64,000 nt of DNA, from positions 58,480,711 through 58,544,710 of the forward strand of contig NC_080544.1 of assembly GCF_028640845.1 (NCBI RefSeq), read 5' to 3'. The position numbers and the translations under genes were made by a program. Numbering within the stretch: position 1 is the stretch's first letter; the number at the start of each line of letters is the position of its first letter. Source of the DNA: Ahaetulla prasina. Lineage: Eukaryota > Chordata > Lepidosauria > Squamata > Colubridae. The notes under the pieces were generated by a model. It did not search any database and was not told the origin of the DNA. It worked only from the letters and a program-made list of their open reading frames with translations. Below are positions 46,690-59,308 of the stretch, piece by piece.

Positions 46690-47007
46690 CAGGTGATCCT
46701 TGAATTACGATCACAATTGAGCCCAATATTTTTGCTGCTAAGTGAGGCATTTGTTAAGTGAGTTTTGCTGCAGAATCACTGCAGTTAAATTAGTAACATG
46801 GTTGTTAAGTGAATCTGGCTTCCCCATTGATTTTACTTGTCAGGAAGTTGCAAAAGATGATCACATGACCTCAACACACTACAGCCATCATAAACACGAA
46901 TCAGTTGCCAAGCATCTAAATTTTGATTACATGACCATGGGAATGCCGCAATGGTCATAAATGTGAAAAATGGTCACAAGTCATTTTTTTCAGTGCTGGT
47001 ATAATAG
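46690..47007. mobile_element. Tigger-like MITE, right end missing
   Basis: The left end CAGGTGATCCTTGAATTACG follows a TA. The body repeats the words GTTAAGTGA, GATCACATGACC and GGTCATAAATGTGAAAAATG, which match the fuller copy at 49353-49725. It abuts the preceding hAT and breaks off near 47007 without the inverted terminal repeat. Confidence 0.75.
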
Positions 47008-47066
47008 ACAAAAATTCAACAGATGTACAGTAGATTTCCTCTTTTTTGAGCTACCATAAAAAGCTG

Positions 47067-47144
47067 CATTAGTTGAATTTCTGCCTCGTATTCTAGAGCA
47101 GGGGTGTCATTAGTTGAATTTCTGCCTCGTATTCTAGAGCAGGG
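47067..47144. repeat. 41 bp tandem duplication across a hAT junction
   Basis: A segment starting CATTAGTTGAATTTCTGCCT occurs at 47067 and again at 47108, with about 37 matching bases. Each copy includes host flank, the TTCTAGAG target site and the first bases (CAGGG) of the hAT left end. Confidence 0.9.
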
Positions 47145-47283
47145 CAGCACACATTTTTGTCACATGGTGTGCATGTCACATTTTTGTCACATGGCATATC
47201 ATGACTTTTTTCCCCGTTCACTAAAATGGGGGTGGCCAGCGAGTGACGTATCCAGGCCGCCGACTGTGTGTTTGACACCCCTG
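47099..47283. mobile_element. hAT-type MITE with perfect 8 bp duplication
   Basis: The left tip CAGGGGTGTCA and right tip TGTTTGACACCCCTG are inverted. The flanking duplication is TTCTAGAG at 47091-47098 (and 47132-47139 in the duplicated left junction) and 47284-47291. The interior includes two CACATTTTTGTCACATGG blocks. Confidence 0.88.
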
Positions 47284-47291
47284 TTCTAGAG

Positions 47292-49352
47292 TTAATGGAA
47301 CAGCAATCATTAAAATTATCTTTTCCTTTGCAGAAAAATTATTTACATATGAAAAAAGTTTATATACATTTTTTTATAAATATCCTGTTCATTTCAACAA
47401 TACTTGCAGACCAGGCCACTTCGAATTCTTCCTGTTTTCATCTTCTAGCAAATGATTTAATTAATTATTTAATATTAGTTTTCAACTGTCCCCTTCAACT
47501 TCTCTTGGGAAATAAGATTAAAGAAACAATCATCCCACAAATATCAATGACATCACAACCCCCCCCAGAAAACATCTTAACAAAGCTTATTAGTTGCATT
47601 TGATTTGATCTTCAGCCCATTTATAACTTCATTTCTTCATCTGCAGCAGATTTGTATAAACTAAACTTGGACATTAAGCAACTGTGCATATTACAATATT
47701 TTGTTCTTCAGATATTCAAGATCATAGATAGCTATGAGAATCTTTGAAACACTAAAATAAATGGAGCACAAGTCTTGTTTTTGAGTATGTTTCTCAGGAG
47801 AATGGTTGATTCATAAGCATAAATTCAGCTTCTTGGTTGTGATTGTGAGCCACATCAACTTTATATGTTCTCTCTTTTCCAATCTATTTTTTTCATCTAA
47901 ACTGAGAAAATCTTAAGTTTACTATTCGTGGATTGGAAAAATATTGAAATACAGGAAATTATAATCAAATTTTAAAAAATAGATCAAATTAAGATTTCAA
48001 ATCAGACGGTTTAACAACTATCATATGAACAAACATACTATATCCACGTTTAGTGGGAATTGTGATCTGTTCCTAATTATATGAAACTATTACACTGCCT
48101 CACCTTGTGTATGAAGGAGGAACATGTTAAGGGTTTATTAGAACTGAATCAATACAAATTAAAAAATCTATATTACCATTAATTTGAATTGGGACAATGA
48201 AAAGTGGTGGAACACAGCTTCCAGAATTTACTTTGGAGAATGTGTGATTGCAGCCACTCTGATAACATTTTCAGGATTTCCTCAGATTTAGTTTATACCT
48301 TACAAGGGAGTAAATATGTTTGCTTTCCTGGTAGATACTCAAAGGATATTTATAATAAAAACTCTCAAATCTGACAAGCAATGTAAGACCAGAGATATCT
48401 ATAGAGAGAATTGTTTCTACCTATGTAAGAACATTAGTATTTCTTATTATCTTTGCCTTCAATGTCAATAAACAACCATATACTGTGAAAAATATCAAAT
48501 CTTCCTCTCCATTGCTACAGGGCTGTTTTTCTCAACCTTTGCAACTTTAAGATGTGTGGACTTCAACTCCTAGAATTTCCCAGCCAGCAAAAGCAGAATC
48601 AAGGCAAGTATTGGAAATATGGCTAAAGCTATACCGACTTGTATCATTCACCTAATTCCCCTGTTATATTCCAGTTTGCAAGGTTAGATAATTAGACTAT
48701 TTGTAGCTCTGTAAGTTGACTCCTCTGTACTGCAAAATCAAAAGAATATATAAAAATTAATTTCCTTCTGTATTCATAATATATACACAAAGGTTTTTTT
48801 AAAAATAACAGATTTTTTTAAAAAAGAAAGGTACTTAAGTAAGCAGCTATATGAATTTAACTAAGAAAAACTCCTTCAAAAACAGCTGTTTTTTATTGAA
48901 TTTTGATCAGTAATCTCTTATGCATTTCATTCAGACAGATTCTTTAAAAAGGACAACAGTGTAACATAGTATATCACCAAAAACTATGTGCATTCAAGCA
49001 AACAAGAATTTTGGTCAGCATTTTCCACTACAGTTGTCCTTTATAAAAGGATAATAAAAAATACAGAAATTTATGACAGATGCACAAAATAATACTAGTT
49101 TTTTCCCCTTCCTCATCACAAAGCTGTCTCCCTGGTTATATCTTAACAATATTCAGTCTGTTTGGGTAACTGTACAATGTTTCCAACACTTACCAATATT
49201 TTGTTTAGGATTATCACTAAGCAGATATCCCTGTTATTTTTTAATGAAAGCCTGAGTCCAACTTCCAAGAAACAGCAATGAATTCAGAAGTCAATAGAGT
49301 CAAGATGTACAAAGTACAAATAAATGTCATCTTGACTATATTTTAATAGCTA
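47292..49352. other. Mostly unannotated, with one MITE half-copy
   Basis: At about 48523-48592 lies a half-copy of the palindromic hAT family at 39832 (CTCAACCTTTGCAACTTTAA, GTGTGGACTTCAACTCC, CCAGCCAGC). The rest shows no gene or repeat that I can name. Confidence 0.55.
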
Positions 49353-49725
49353 CAGGTAGTCCTTGACTTACAACCACAACTGAATCCAAAATTTTCATTG
49401 CTAAGCAAGGCAGTTGTTAAATGATTTTTACCCCGTTTTACAACTCTTTTTGCCCTAGTTGCTGCACAAATCACTGCAGTGTTAAGTGAATCATGCGGTC
49501 ATTAAGCAAATCTGAATTTCTCCATTGCGAGGAAAGTCACAAAAGGTGATCACATGACCCCAGGACAGTGCAACTGTCATAAATACATGCCAGTTGCCAA
49601 GTGCCCAAATTTTGATCACATGGCCACATGGGCATGTTACAACAGTCATAAGTGTGAAAAATGATTATGAGTCACTTTTTTCAGAACAATCACGAAATGA
49701 ATGGTTATAAATCAAGGATTATCTA
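49353..49725. mobile_element. Tigger-like MITE
   Basis: The left end CAGGTAGTCCTTGACTTACA and the right end GGTTATAAATCAAGGATTAT are inverted repeats; a TA flanks the left end. The body has GTTAAGTGAATCATGCGGTC and GATCACATGACCCC. The short TA target and inverted ends fit a non-autonomous Tc1/mariner (Tigger-like) element. No transposase is encoded. Confidence 0.8.
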
Positions 49726-49869
49726 TGCATGATCCCAGTCACAAAATATCTATATACTATTCATACATCAGGAAATAGTAGCAATGAATAAGCTGTTTTC
49801 TTATGAAAATACAATAAACACACATTAAGTAATAATACAATGGAGATCTTAATATAAAGCAATTAGTTC

Positions 49870-50312
49870 AAGACCAAAGTCATAGAATCATCTATGGCAA
49901 TGTCCTTCCTGTTAAAGACTACTTCAGCTTCAATCACAACAATACAAGAGCAAACAATAGATTTAAACTTAATGTTAACCGCTTCAATCTTGATTGCAGA
50001 AAATATGACTTCTGTAACAGAGTTGTTAATGCTTGGAGCACACTACCTGACTCTGTGGTCTCTTCTCAAAATCCCCAAAGCTTTAACCAAAAACTGTCTA
50101 CTATTGACCTCAACCCATTCCTAAGAGGTCCGTAAGGGGCGTGCATAAGAGCACAAACGTGCCTACCGTTCCTGTCCTATTGTTTTCTTTCATTATAATT
50201 GATATAGTTATAATTGATATAGTTATTGCATGCTTATGCTTATATAGTTACTTTCATGCTTATGCTTATATATACTGTTGTGACAAAATAAATAAATAAA
50301 TAAATAAATAAA
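49870..50312 (+). pseudogene. LINE 3' end, same family as 32537-33975
   Basis: The plus strand encodes IIYGNVLPVKDYFSF-like and QSFNQKLSTIDLNPFLRGP-like C-terminal RT sequence (partly frame-shifted). The 3' UTR follows at 50136 and ends TGTGACAAAATAAATAAATA. A TATAATTGATATAGT segment is duplicated near 50195-50225. It is 5' truncated close to 49870. Confidence 0.87.
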
Positions 50313-53300
50313 ATATATAACTAATCCAGTACTTTGATGCAACCATTTGTTTTTATGTTACACTTAACTTTGGATTGCAAATCAAATAAACTTATGTCTT
50401 TAATATTGATATCCTGCACTTCAGTTACAAGCAGAAATTTAATTGTTCTCTTTTTATCTTCAGTACTCTAAGCTTTTAAAATAATAGAATGTTCATAACT
50501 TTAAACATAAATAGTACTACATTGAAATGACACAATGTATCAAGTGTTATATAGTATTACAATAAAAGAGGAAATATTACAATAATAAAATACACTAACC
50601 AACCAGAAAGCATTATAACATCCAGAAATATACAGATCATAATTACGTATCACATTGACCATACAAATATCCGAGAACAGCCTTCAAAGCACAAAGCTCT
50701 TAAGACTAAAGAGCTCTCTGTATTTTAAAGGAAAACTCTTAACAACTGAGATCTAACAATTTCCTGACCTTCAAACAACAGTTTCTTCTGCTCCCCAATT
50801 TCTTCATTCTCCTGTCCTTTACTTTCCTAGCCATCACCAATATTAATCCAATCCCAGACATACAGATTTCCTTTCCCAAACACAATGACAGCAAAATGAC
50901 AAAATGTCCAACATGACATCACAAAGCAAGCTCCACCATTTTGTAGTTGGTCACATTGTTACATGCTAGTATGTAAGGAACAGCATCTGCAAAAAGTCTC
51001 CTGTTCCCTTCACTTTTTGCAGATGCCTATAAATACTTTGAAGTGAAAATAAAAGTTACCTCAGAATCAATTTTGGCTATTATTTTTAATAAAACTACAA
51101 TCAGGACTACTACTTCTATTTGACAAATATGCAAACAAAGCAGTACACAAAATCTCTACTAAATGTAGATTTCTGTAGTCAGGTGTTTCTCAAAATTTGC
51201 TCACGGAATATATTGGGAATAGCAGATTATTAATAGCAAATTGATAATCTCGTTAAGAATTCTGCAAATAATGCAGCTGGAAGGCATCAGTTAGGAAAGG
51301 TGTCAACAGGTTATAAATGTCTGGGGCATATAATAAACTGCTAAGATTCTTATCTCAGTTCCTGAGAAAAAGAATTCTCTCTAACCTTTCAGTTTTGCCA
51401 CTCAGATATTGATTTACAGATGCTGCCTTTCCTATGCTGGGTTATTTTAATAATACCATCAATCTCTTATTCAGTAACCTTTACCCTGATCACCCAGTAC
51501 CAGCTACTGAGGTTTTAAGGAAGAAGTGAAGGGAAAAAGAGGAACTGAGGAATAAAATAAATAAAAGGGCAATAATTACAGCCCTGTGAAACAGAGGGCC
51601 TTATTTACGGGAGCCCTTAGAACCCAAACAGAACATATCAGCCAGATGTGAAACACATAAAATGGGATGGGGTGTGAATTTCTGTGTGCTTTGTCAGACT
51701 AACCTAAGGTGACGGGTTTTTTTCTCCCCTTATGGGGAATAAGATGTTAACTGTACAAATCAGTTAAATAAATAGAAAACAAAGCTACAGCCTTGAAATA
51801 AAATACTGGAGGTGAAAATTAGCAAGGTGGCAGAAGGCAGGTGGGTGCTAAATGAATGGAAATTATATCTCCCACATTCATACTCCTATAATTAGTAGTT
51901 GCTGTACTCTAACCATGGAAACATCCATAATGGAGAAACAGGGTAGCTCAACTATTACTGAATATAAAATACAAGGCAACCTTACTCTTTCTTGTAAGTA
52001 AGACCTCCTCTTCCCTGAGCAATTGGGGTAGTTTCTCTTGTGTTCGATTGGTGATGACTATCTCTGTCCACCCATTGAGAATTCAGTGAACAGGAAAAAA
52101 CATTCTTCCCCCATCTTCCAGGCTCCTGTTACTCCTCCTGGGTGTGCAGTCACACTAAAAAGCAATCATTTTATTACTTCTAAAAACATATGAAGCCCAG
52201 TGCAGCATTAACTAAGTGAATGTTCCTTTCTTGCCTTGGTGCAGCTTGAAGAAATAGATGGAGCTCCATGTTGAAAAATTCTGCTCCTGCTTCTGATTGA
52301 CACCAATTTTTGAAAAAGGGAAGAAAATTATGATCCTGTCCCAAAATTTTGTGTTTTGAAATTAAAAACTAATTTGCCTAATTTGCACTCTGGAAAACTA
52401 TAACAAAATTCTGTAATTTTTATCTTCAATCCCATTATGAAATGGAACCTTAAGATTCTTCCTTTGTTCTTGATTCTTAGCAAGGGACCTAGTAGAAGAA
52501 TAGTTTTGTTTCACCGTAAACAAAGAACAGAATTAAAGCTGTGCTCACAGTAATAGGATAATAATGGGACGAGAAACAATATTCAAAGCACATTGTTACA
52601 AGGTCAAATGGAAAGAGCAGCTGGGATACCGCTATCAGCAATTATCCCACATATAGTTGGAGGAAACCCATATGGGATAAATCTAGGTGGTATTGGTACA
52701 TGTTATGCACAACTATTACATAGACCTGGCATGAAACAATGCAGTGCTGACTTTTAAGTATATTTTTTTAAAACACCTGATTAGAACCAGGTCAAAGACA
52801 GAGCAATCGCACATTACATTTGTCATATCTAACATAAAGCTTTGAACTTCTTTTTATCCTGGAATCATGTTTATTCAATGTTCTGAATTCTTAAGTAAAA
52901 ACAAAGATTCTGGGCTGTGAGAAAAGAAAAAGAATGTTAGTTTGTTATACATGCACGTAAGGCCTATTTCCACCACCATTTCAGGGGTCTGTGCACATGG
53001 GAAATACAGTACTGAGACTATAATTTTGCAATTTGTACATGTTCCAAATCAATCATATGCATACAATATCAAATGCCAAATTCTGGTTTTGGTATAACAC
53101 AATAGCCTTATATATCCCAAAGGCAAATTCATGTAAATAATCAGCTTTGCATACACTGCATACACTCCCCAAACACTGAAATAATGGCCCACAATTTTAG
53201 AGTGATTCCAAGTGAGACATTAATTCTTCAATTAATCTGTCTCATTCATGGAATTTTAGGAAGGCTTGGGCATTGTTTTTACTTAGGATCATGTGTACTT

Positions 53301-54400
53301 TATCATATTGTTTTTGTTTTTCATATTACCAAAGAAAAAAGCACCGAGACCCTTTCAACTAAAAATACATGCTGAGATGAGTCAAATTCCTATTCTCTTT
53401 TTTTATTTATTCTCACCCAATTTTTTCACTCAACGAATACCTTGCTTTGCTATTAGAAAAGTTATGTGAATATTTAATGATATTCTGCAAGCTACAGCAC
53501 AAACCCTCAAAGGAGATTTAGTTAGCAAGTTGGGAACAGAGTGAAAAGGAAGCCCAAAAGTATATTCATGCCGCTGCATGTGCACAAAAGAAAGTGAATC
53601 ATTCATTATTGTTTTGCTTCAAAATGCTGAAATAAGAAAAACTACTTTGCATGTTGTCTAATAAAGTGCTGATGTTCTTAGCCTTAGTGAATTTCATTGG
53701 AACTGAAAATACCCCAGCTTCAAAAAATGGAGAGTGGTTAATTAAAAATATCTAAAAGACAATTCTAACGTCTAAAATTTTTGGGTTAATTTTACAATTA
53801 ACATTCCATTCAAAAGCATGGGTCCATCCAGGACACTCTATCTGTTTTTATACCTCTCTTCATTTACATGAAGGGAATGAAAGCCTGGAAAAACCATTTC
53901 TAAATGTCTGTTCAGGCCTTTTAGATTGATGTCCCCTTATAATCAATACTTCTCCTATCCCCTTGGATGATCTAGATGCTACTTAAGACCCAACTTTTCA
54001 GTGGATCATCAGGAGATTAGCTGAAGTCATCATATTAATTTTTCAAATTAATTAATTTTCAAATTTATCATCTTTATTTCAAATTAATTTGTTTTGATTT
54101 TATACCCTTGCTATCTCATTTTATTATTAGTTATTAATTTTTACAAGTATTGGTTTATTAATTTTTAACATGGATATTTTAATTGTATGTTATTTATTTG
54201 TTATACATTGTATATTGTTTATTATAAATATGTTTATATATATGATTATATATAATTTTAATAGACATGCCGTATTTGGAAAATGGAATAAATATTAATC
54301 CAAGTTGTGCCAGAAAACACCTCTGTGGATTTCAAACTTAGCCAATTTTAGAAAAATAATTCATCTTCCTCAAATTTATTTTTACAAGCTATTTCTTTCT
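50313..54400. other. Long unannotated AT-rich stretch
   Basis: About 4 kb without a recognisable exon, RNA gene or classified repeat. The end, about 53990-54300, is very AT-rich and may be a worn LINE tail, but there is too little to call. Confidence 0.45.
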
Positions 54401-54450
54401 AGAATAGAATAGAATAGAATAGAATAGAATAGAATAGAATAGAATAGAAT
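54401..54450 (+). repeat. (AGAAT)10 microsatellite, probable LINE 3' end
   Basis: Ten uninterrupted AGAAT units are followed by sequence that may be a worn Rex1/CR1-type 3' UTR in antisense (54451-54560). The Rex1-type LINE at 60813 also begins with four AGAAT units. AGAAT is a rotation of AATAG, a motif reported to be expanded by CR1 LINEs in snakes. Confidence 0.85.
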
Positions 54451-54693
54451 AATAAGTATTTTCAATTTGAATGTACACTAATCAGCAGACACTAAAATGA
54501 AATTTCGTTGCATACAGCTCTCCAAGGGTCACCATCTCCAATATGCACTACATAAACATGACAAAATAAATAAAAACAAAATTATGTATATACACACATA
54601 TAATATATGACACAGAGAAAGAGAGAAAGATATTCTTAATGAAATTGAAAAGCAACTTTGATTTTTATTTATAAGTCTTTTCTGTCCTTACTC

Positions 54694-54891
54694 CAATGGT
54701 AGGTTGCCCCAAGTTCAGACCAATTCTATAGAACCAGTAGTAAAACTGGTAGGAGGCTCCGCCCACTGACCCAGATGTTGTCATAGGCAATCTGCGCATG
54801 CACAGAAGCTCAACGCGCACACGAGCGAAGACAGCACATGCGTGTGATCCCATTGCAAACCGGTAGTAAAGATAAGTAGAACCCACCACTG
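54694..54891. mobile_element. hAT-type MITE
   Basis: The right end is TAGAACCCACCACTG and the left end CAATGGTAGGTTGCCCC. The flanks are CCTTACTC (54686-54693) and CATTACTC (54892-54899), 7 of 8 matching. The interior (GGAGGCTCCGCCCACTGACC, GCGCATGCACAGAAG) is CpG-containing. Confidence 0.8.
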
Positions 54892-54928
54892 CATTACTCC
54901 CCTAAAAGCTACATATTAAGAACATATT

Positions 54929-55080
54929 AAGGGGCATGCATAAGAGCACCAGGGTGCCTACCATTCCTGTCCTAATGTTCCCTTTGGTTGTATCCAATTT
55001 GTATGGTTATTTCATGCTTATACTTATATATATTGTTGTGTTTGAAAAATAAATTAAATAAATAAATAAAAATAAATAAA
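54929..55080 (+). mobile_element. LINE 3' UTR fragment, same family as 32537-33975
   Basis: Only the 3' UTR is present: GGGGCATGCATAAGAGCACC, ACCATTCCTGTCCTAATG and the AAATAAATA-type tail. Truncation is within the UTR. The hairpin arms GCAC and GTGC are kept at 54946-54957 with a different loop. Confidence 0.85.
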
Positions 55081-55856
55081 CATTAGGTGGTATACTGTAT
55101 ATTCTTTATAAAGTTTCACATCCATTTTTGGATTGGAGAGGAAGGTTTCGGGAATCTCCAACTGATAAGAACATTTGTGAATCCCTAGATAAAGCCAAGC
55201 TATCTTGATTACCTTTTTCAGTTCTGCAAATTTTGTTCATATGTATCTACCTGCCAAGTAGTAAAATGACTTGATTGTATACCATTAATTCAAACTGAAA
55301 TGATCATCTTACTTTTACATAAATATGTGATGAATCACAATAAAATGCTACCATGTTCAAGAGGATTGGTAGGTAAAGGCAATGGGGAAAAAATAAAGAC
55401 AGTCTTTCACAAAAGATATGTGTCTTTATTGTTCAAGAAACTGAATTTTTAAAAAACCATACTCAGTCCTATTGCTTTTACATGGCTTCTTTCTTAGTCC
55501 CCATGAGCTCTTTGAAGTCATATTTATACTTGACTTGGCTACGGCACTTTTCAGAAGATTTGTGACTTACAAGAAACATACAATGTTTCTTGTAAGTTAC
55601 AAATACAATGGGTGAGATTCAAAAACATAAAAGTTCTATCGATCTGTTCAAACCACAGCAATTTGAAACATCATCTTTTCATCAGTAGTGATGGGATAGG
55701 TAAAGAAGAAATCTGTTTGTATCCATTTTATATATACATTTATCTAGCTAATCTCTCCTGAAAGTATATATGAACGCTTATATACTGAAATTAACACTTT
55801 TCAACATTTTAAACCAGAGTTTGCAACTCAATTTACAATAGTGTTAAAAAGCATGT
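55081..55856. other. Unannotated DNA
   Basis: No gene or classified mobile element. A short inverted word pair AAGAAACATA/TGTTTCTT lies around 55570-55600. Confidence 0.45.
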
Positions 55857-56075
55857 GAGAGCTACTTTGGTGTAGTAGTTAAGGCACCAGATTAGAAACC
55901 AGGAGATGGTGAGTTCTAGTCCTGCCTTGGCACAAAACCAGCTAGGTGATCTTGGCCTGTCATCCTCTCTCAACCCTAGGAAGCAGGTGATGGCAAACTA
56001 CTTCTGAAGTCTTACCAGGAAAACTGCAGGAACTTGTCCAGGGAGTTGTCAAGAGTCAAGACTGACTTTTTAAAA
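55857..56075 (+). mobile_element. tRNA-derived SINE
   Basis: The 5' part has an A-box-like TTTGGTGTAGTAGTTAAGGC and a B-box-like GTGAGTTCTAGTCCTGC, as in a tRNA Pol III promoter. It is followed by CTAGGTGATCTTGGCC, GCAGGTGATGGCAAAC and GTCAAGAGTCAAGACTGACT. This common squamate-type SINE is better preserved than the copy at 6374-6602. I recall the general family but not its formal name. Confidence 0.85.
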
Positions 56076-59000
56076 AATGTATATTCAAAAAGAATATCCA
56101 GTAATGGGTAAAATAGGGAAAAATACACAAAATATATTCTATTTTATAAGGAAAAATATCATGCCAAACACAAAGAAATGCATACAACAATGTTGATATT
56201 AGGAGAAATATACCAAAAAATGTGAATTTTCATACAGCTTTCTTATATGATTAATTCATTAATTGAGTCAAATAGGCTGAAATGAATGTACTATAGAATC
56301 AGAAAAATAAGAAATGGACAGAAATTGAAACTGAAAGTTTGATTCAAATTTAGTCACCAAATATCATTCATAATCTTGTCCTTTTTAGGAGAATAGCCAT
56401 ATTATTCTATGGCAAACAAAGGGTAACACTAAAAACCTAAAAAGATGCTATCAAATTTCTTCTGAATCTACTTATCAGAAATTGATGAAGTTCTGGGTTT
56501 TGATGATTAATTTGTTTATGATGAATAGAAATACTGTTGGTTATCATTCATTCTAATTCAAAAAGTCATTGATATTAGGGTTATTATCAGAATTGTTACT
56601 TTCGTTGTATAGCTTTTGTTTCTTTCTGTTTCCATTCCCCACTCTTACCTTTCTTACCCATTTCTTTTTATTTTTAATGGGGAGGTTTTGCTTTTTTTTT
56701 TTGTATTTTATACTTTTAAAAAAGTTTTGAGAAGAAAAGATGGATGAAGTTCACCAAATTTACCTGAACTTATAAATGCGGATATAAGTAGCCTTCTTTA
56801 AAACATTTTGGATAACTGAAAAAGTAAGATGTAGCTGGGGAAATGATATTGTGTCTATTTGTACAGTTGCAAGAACTGTAACAACCTTTCCCAATCTGAT
56901 CTCTTCCAGATGGGTTAGGTCCGTAGGAGTATGTGCTCCAAAATGTTCCAACACATTTCGTAGACGTAGACAACAGATTGGTGTGAGATGATTTTAAGAG
57001 AGAGATAGCCTACAACTCTTCTCCACTATATATAATTTTTATGGACTCTGAATTTCAGTATTTGTACCACTATCTTGTTTAGAGAAGACTGTTCACAAAA
57101 ATAAGCAAGAAGTCCTTATTTTAAAGACAAACAGTCATCACTGAGCTATGAGGATTTCTGCATCCCTCCCAATCTGAAACATTGTTAGGAAAATAGACTG
57201 AAATAAAATATATCTTCAGTTAAAATATATTTCCACAAGTGTAACAAAATAGTGTCGCATACATAATTTTGTGCTGTTATGCCTCCAAAGCATTTTACAG
57301 GAATCTGTCAAATGCAATCAAACTTGTTTATTCTTCGTGTAAACGTAGGACCTAAGGCAATCTTCTTTTTGGGGGGGAAAATGGAAAAAGCACATATTGT
57401 CCCTGGCAATTACTTGGCAGGATTGTTTTTAAAATACAAGGTGAGGGAAAGCTTAGTTAACACTTTGTGTAACTGATTTCAGTCCTTTAGCATTTAAACT
57501 CTACAAGGAAAATTTTGTTTATTTGCCAGAAGTAGTGACAGCCTGCAACCAAACCCAGTTTAACTGGGGATCAGGAAGAGATATGAAATGCGCCCAAAAA
57601 CATGTCATATGAAAGCAATTCAAGTCAGGTTATTCCAAGCTGCATTTGTGTTCCATAAGTATAAGCTAATAATAATTATGAAGATATGTGGAGTTAGCCT
57701 ATGGATTCTATAATTTAAGTTTCTCCCAGAATAATTTCCAGTTGAGAAGCTTGATCTAATGATAAATCTTTCTTGGTAGTTTACAACAGAATTCTAACTA
57801 CTGCAGCACTGATACAGAATGATGGTTCTGGGAAAGATTCATCTGCCTGCCTCCTTTTTTACACATCTAATTTTAAACAGAGCAATTGCTTGCCCGGATT
57901 TCTCTCTGATTCAGTCCATGTTGGAATTGTCTTCTTGACCATCTTTGCAGAACTAGACAAAAGCTACTAATACACTTGAAATTACATAGGAAATTCATTA
58001 AAATAGCAATAGATAATTTGGTTTCAAACATTTTTCATTGTCAATCTATACTTTGCCCTACACCTAATCACTTCTTATGTTGTAAACAAATGAACCACCA
58101 AAGTGCAAGTATGAAAGATTAGAAAACACGGGATGCAGAAGGTTCATTTTTCTTTAATCGTCTTCTTAACATCCAACCCTGGTTGTCTTATTTTAAAACT
58201 GAATGGGTGAATGTAATATGCATGAAATATATACCTGCTATTCTATATTGTTCAACAAGATAAGTAAATAGATAAATAGATGGAAATACTTTCTAAAATA
58301 AGACAATTCCCATGATTGAGAAATCATTTAATTTTGTATAATTGACATCCGTTTAGTCCCAAACAATTTACAGAATAAGTATACTCTGGCTACATGTTTT
58401 GTGACCCAGCAGGATATTTTTGTGCAATGCCTAGGAGTCCAGTATACCAGAAGAAGCTCAGGTGATTCATATGCTGGGTATTTAGATTTGCAAACAAATC
58501 TATTGGGAATTATGTCAATAGTGCCAGCTGAAAATTTTTAAACATAATAGCAACTAGAAATATTGTAATATTTAATCAAATCTGAATTACAGCCATCAGG
58601 ATATCATTGATGCACATAAAATCTGTTATTCCTAAAATGGATCCTCCCACTCAAAAAGCTGACATTTCTGGGGTTACCAAGACAACAGCAGCTGCAGCAC
58701 ACTCATTCAGAAGTATATCGCCTAGTTCCTTAAGACTTGTTATTCCTCCTTCCTTTTTGATGCCATCCTAATGTATTATTTACCCAATTCATAGTTGAAG
58801 AAAGAGTCAGAAGAGGTATAAACCCATTTCCCTGCAATAACTCAGGAGTAAATTCCAACAAGACTTATTTCTAAGGAAAAATATTGGCTTCCAAGCAACC
58901 AGATACAAGATTGGAAATCCAAGCAAAGGAATCAAGGAGATTTTTCTATTTCTGCAACAAGAGTCCCTATCACAAGAGTAAAGAAAAAAGAAAAAAAGAG

Positions 59001-59223
59001 AGAGAAAGCAAAAAAAAAAAAGATTCTTATTGGGAAGGGTTTCAGGTGACTTCAACCATCCTGGGATGCATTACAGAATGGAGAGGAGGGTAGGTGGGTT
59101 TAGAGGCTGACATTTAATCGGGTATAAGCTTTGATTGAGGATTCCTATAATATTCAAACTTTCAAGGGCTTCAGTCAGCATTTCATGCTACACGCTAAGT
59201 TCAAGACCAGATGAAGTTCTTAC
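56076..59223. other. Unannotated DNA, start of presumed NEURL1 intron on minus strand
   Basis: No further exon is visible. A purine microsatellite (AAAAAGAGAGAG-like) lies at about 58977-59022. The donor site GTAAGA of the NEURL1 exon reads leftward from 59223. Confidence 0.5.
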
Positions 59224-59308
59224 CTTTGAGATGTTGATGATGGACCCTGTGGAAGCGGTTGGGGTTGCCCCTAGGCATTGCTGGGATACTGGAGAAACTG
59301 TTCCCCAT
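59224..59308 (-). CDS. NEURL1: NEURL1 first coding exon (neuralized E3 ubiquitin ligase 1, N-terminus)
   Basis: The exon encodes 28 codons plus one base, starting MGNSFSSIPAMPRGNPN and ending HLK, then splices at GTAAGA (donor from 59223). From memory, human NEURL1 begins MGNNFSSIPSLPRGNPSR and has Lys-Asp at the same place; the leftover G fits an Asp codon, so phase also agrees. NEURL1 is a RING E3 ligase with two neuralized repeats that acts at membranes on Notch ligands and at synapses on CPEB3. Gly2 is the expected N-myristoylation site. The ATG sits in a strong context, GATGCCATGG. NEURL1B starts differently in my recollection, favouring NEURL1. The remaining exons are not visible leftward. 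The exon is too short for statistical tests; recognition rests on motif match, splice phase and promoter context. Confidence 0.82.

Noticed and set aside
55857..56075. A functional tRNA gene
   Set aside because: A- and B-box-like words are present but no cloverleaf can be folded, and the unrelated 3' body recurs at 6374-6602, which identifies a SINE.
59224..59308. NEURL1B instead of NEURL1
   Set aside because: As I recall, NEURL1B starts MGNTVHRTL and lacks the FSSIP...PRGNP stretch; the exon here fits NEURL1 better.
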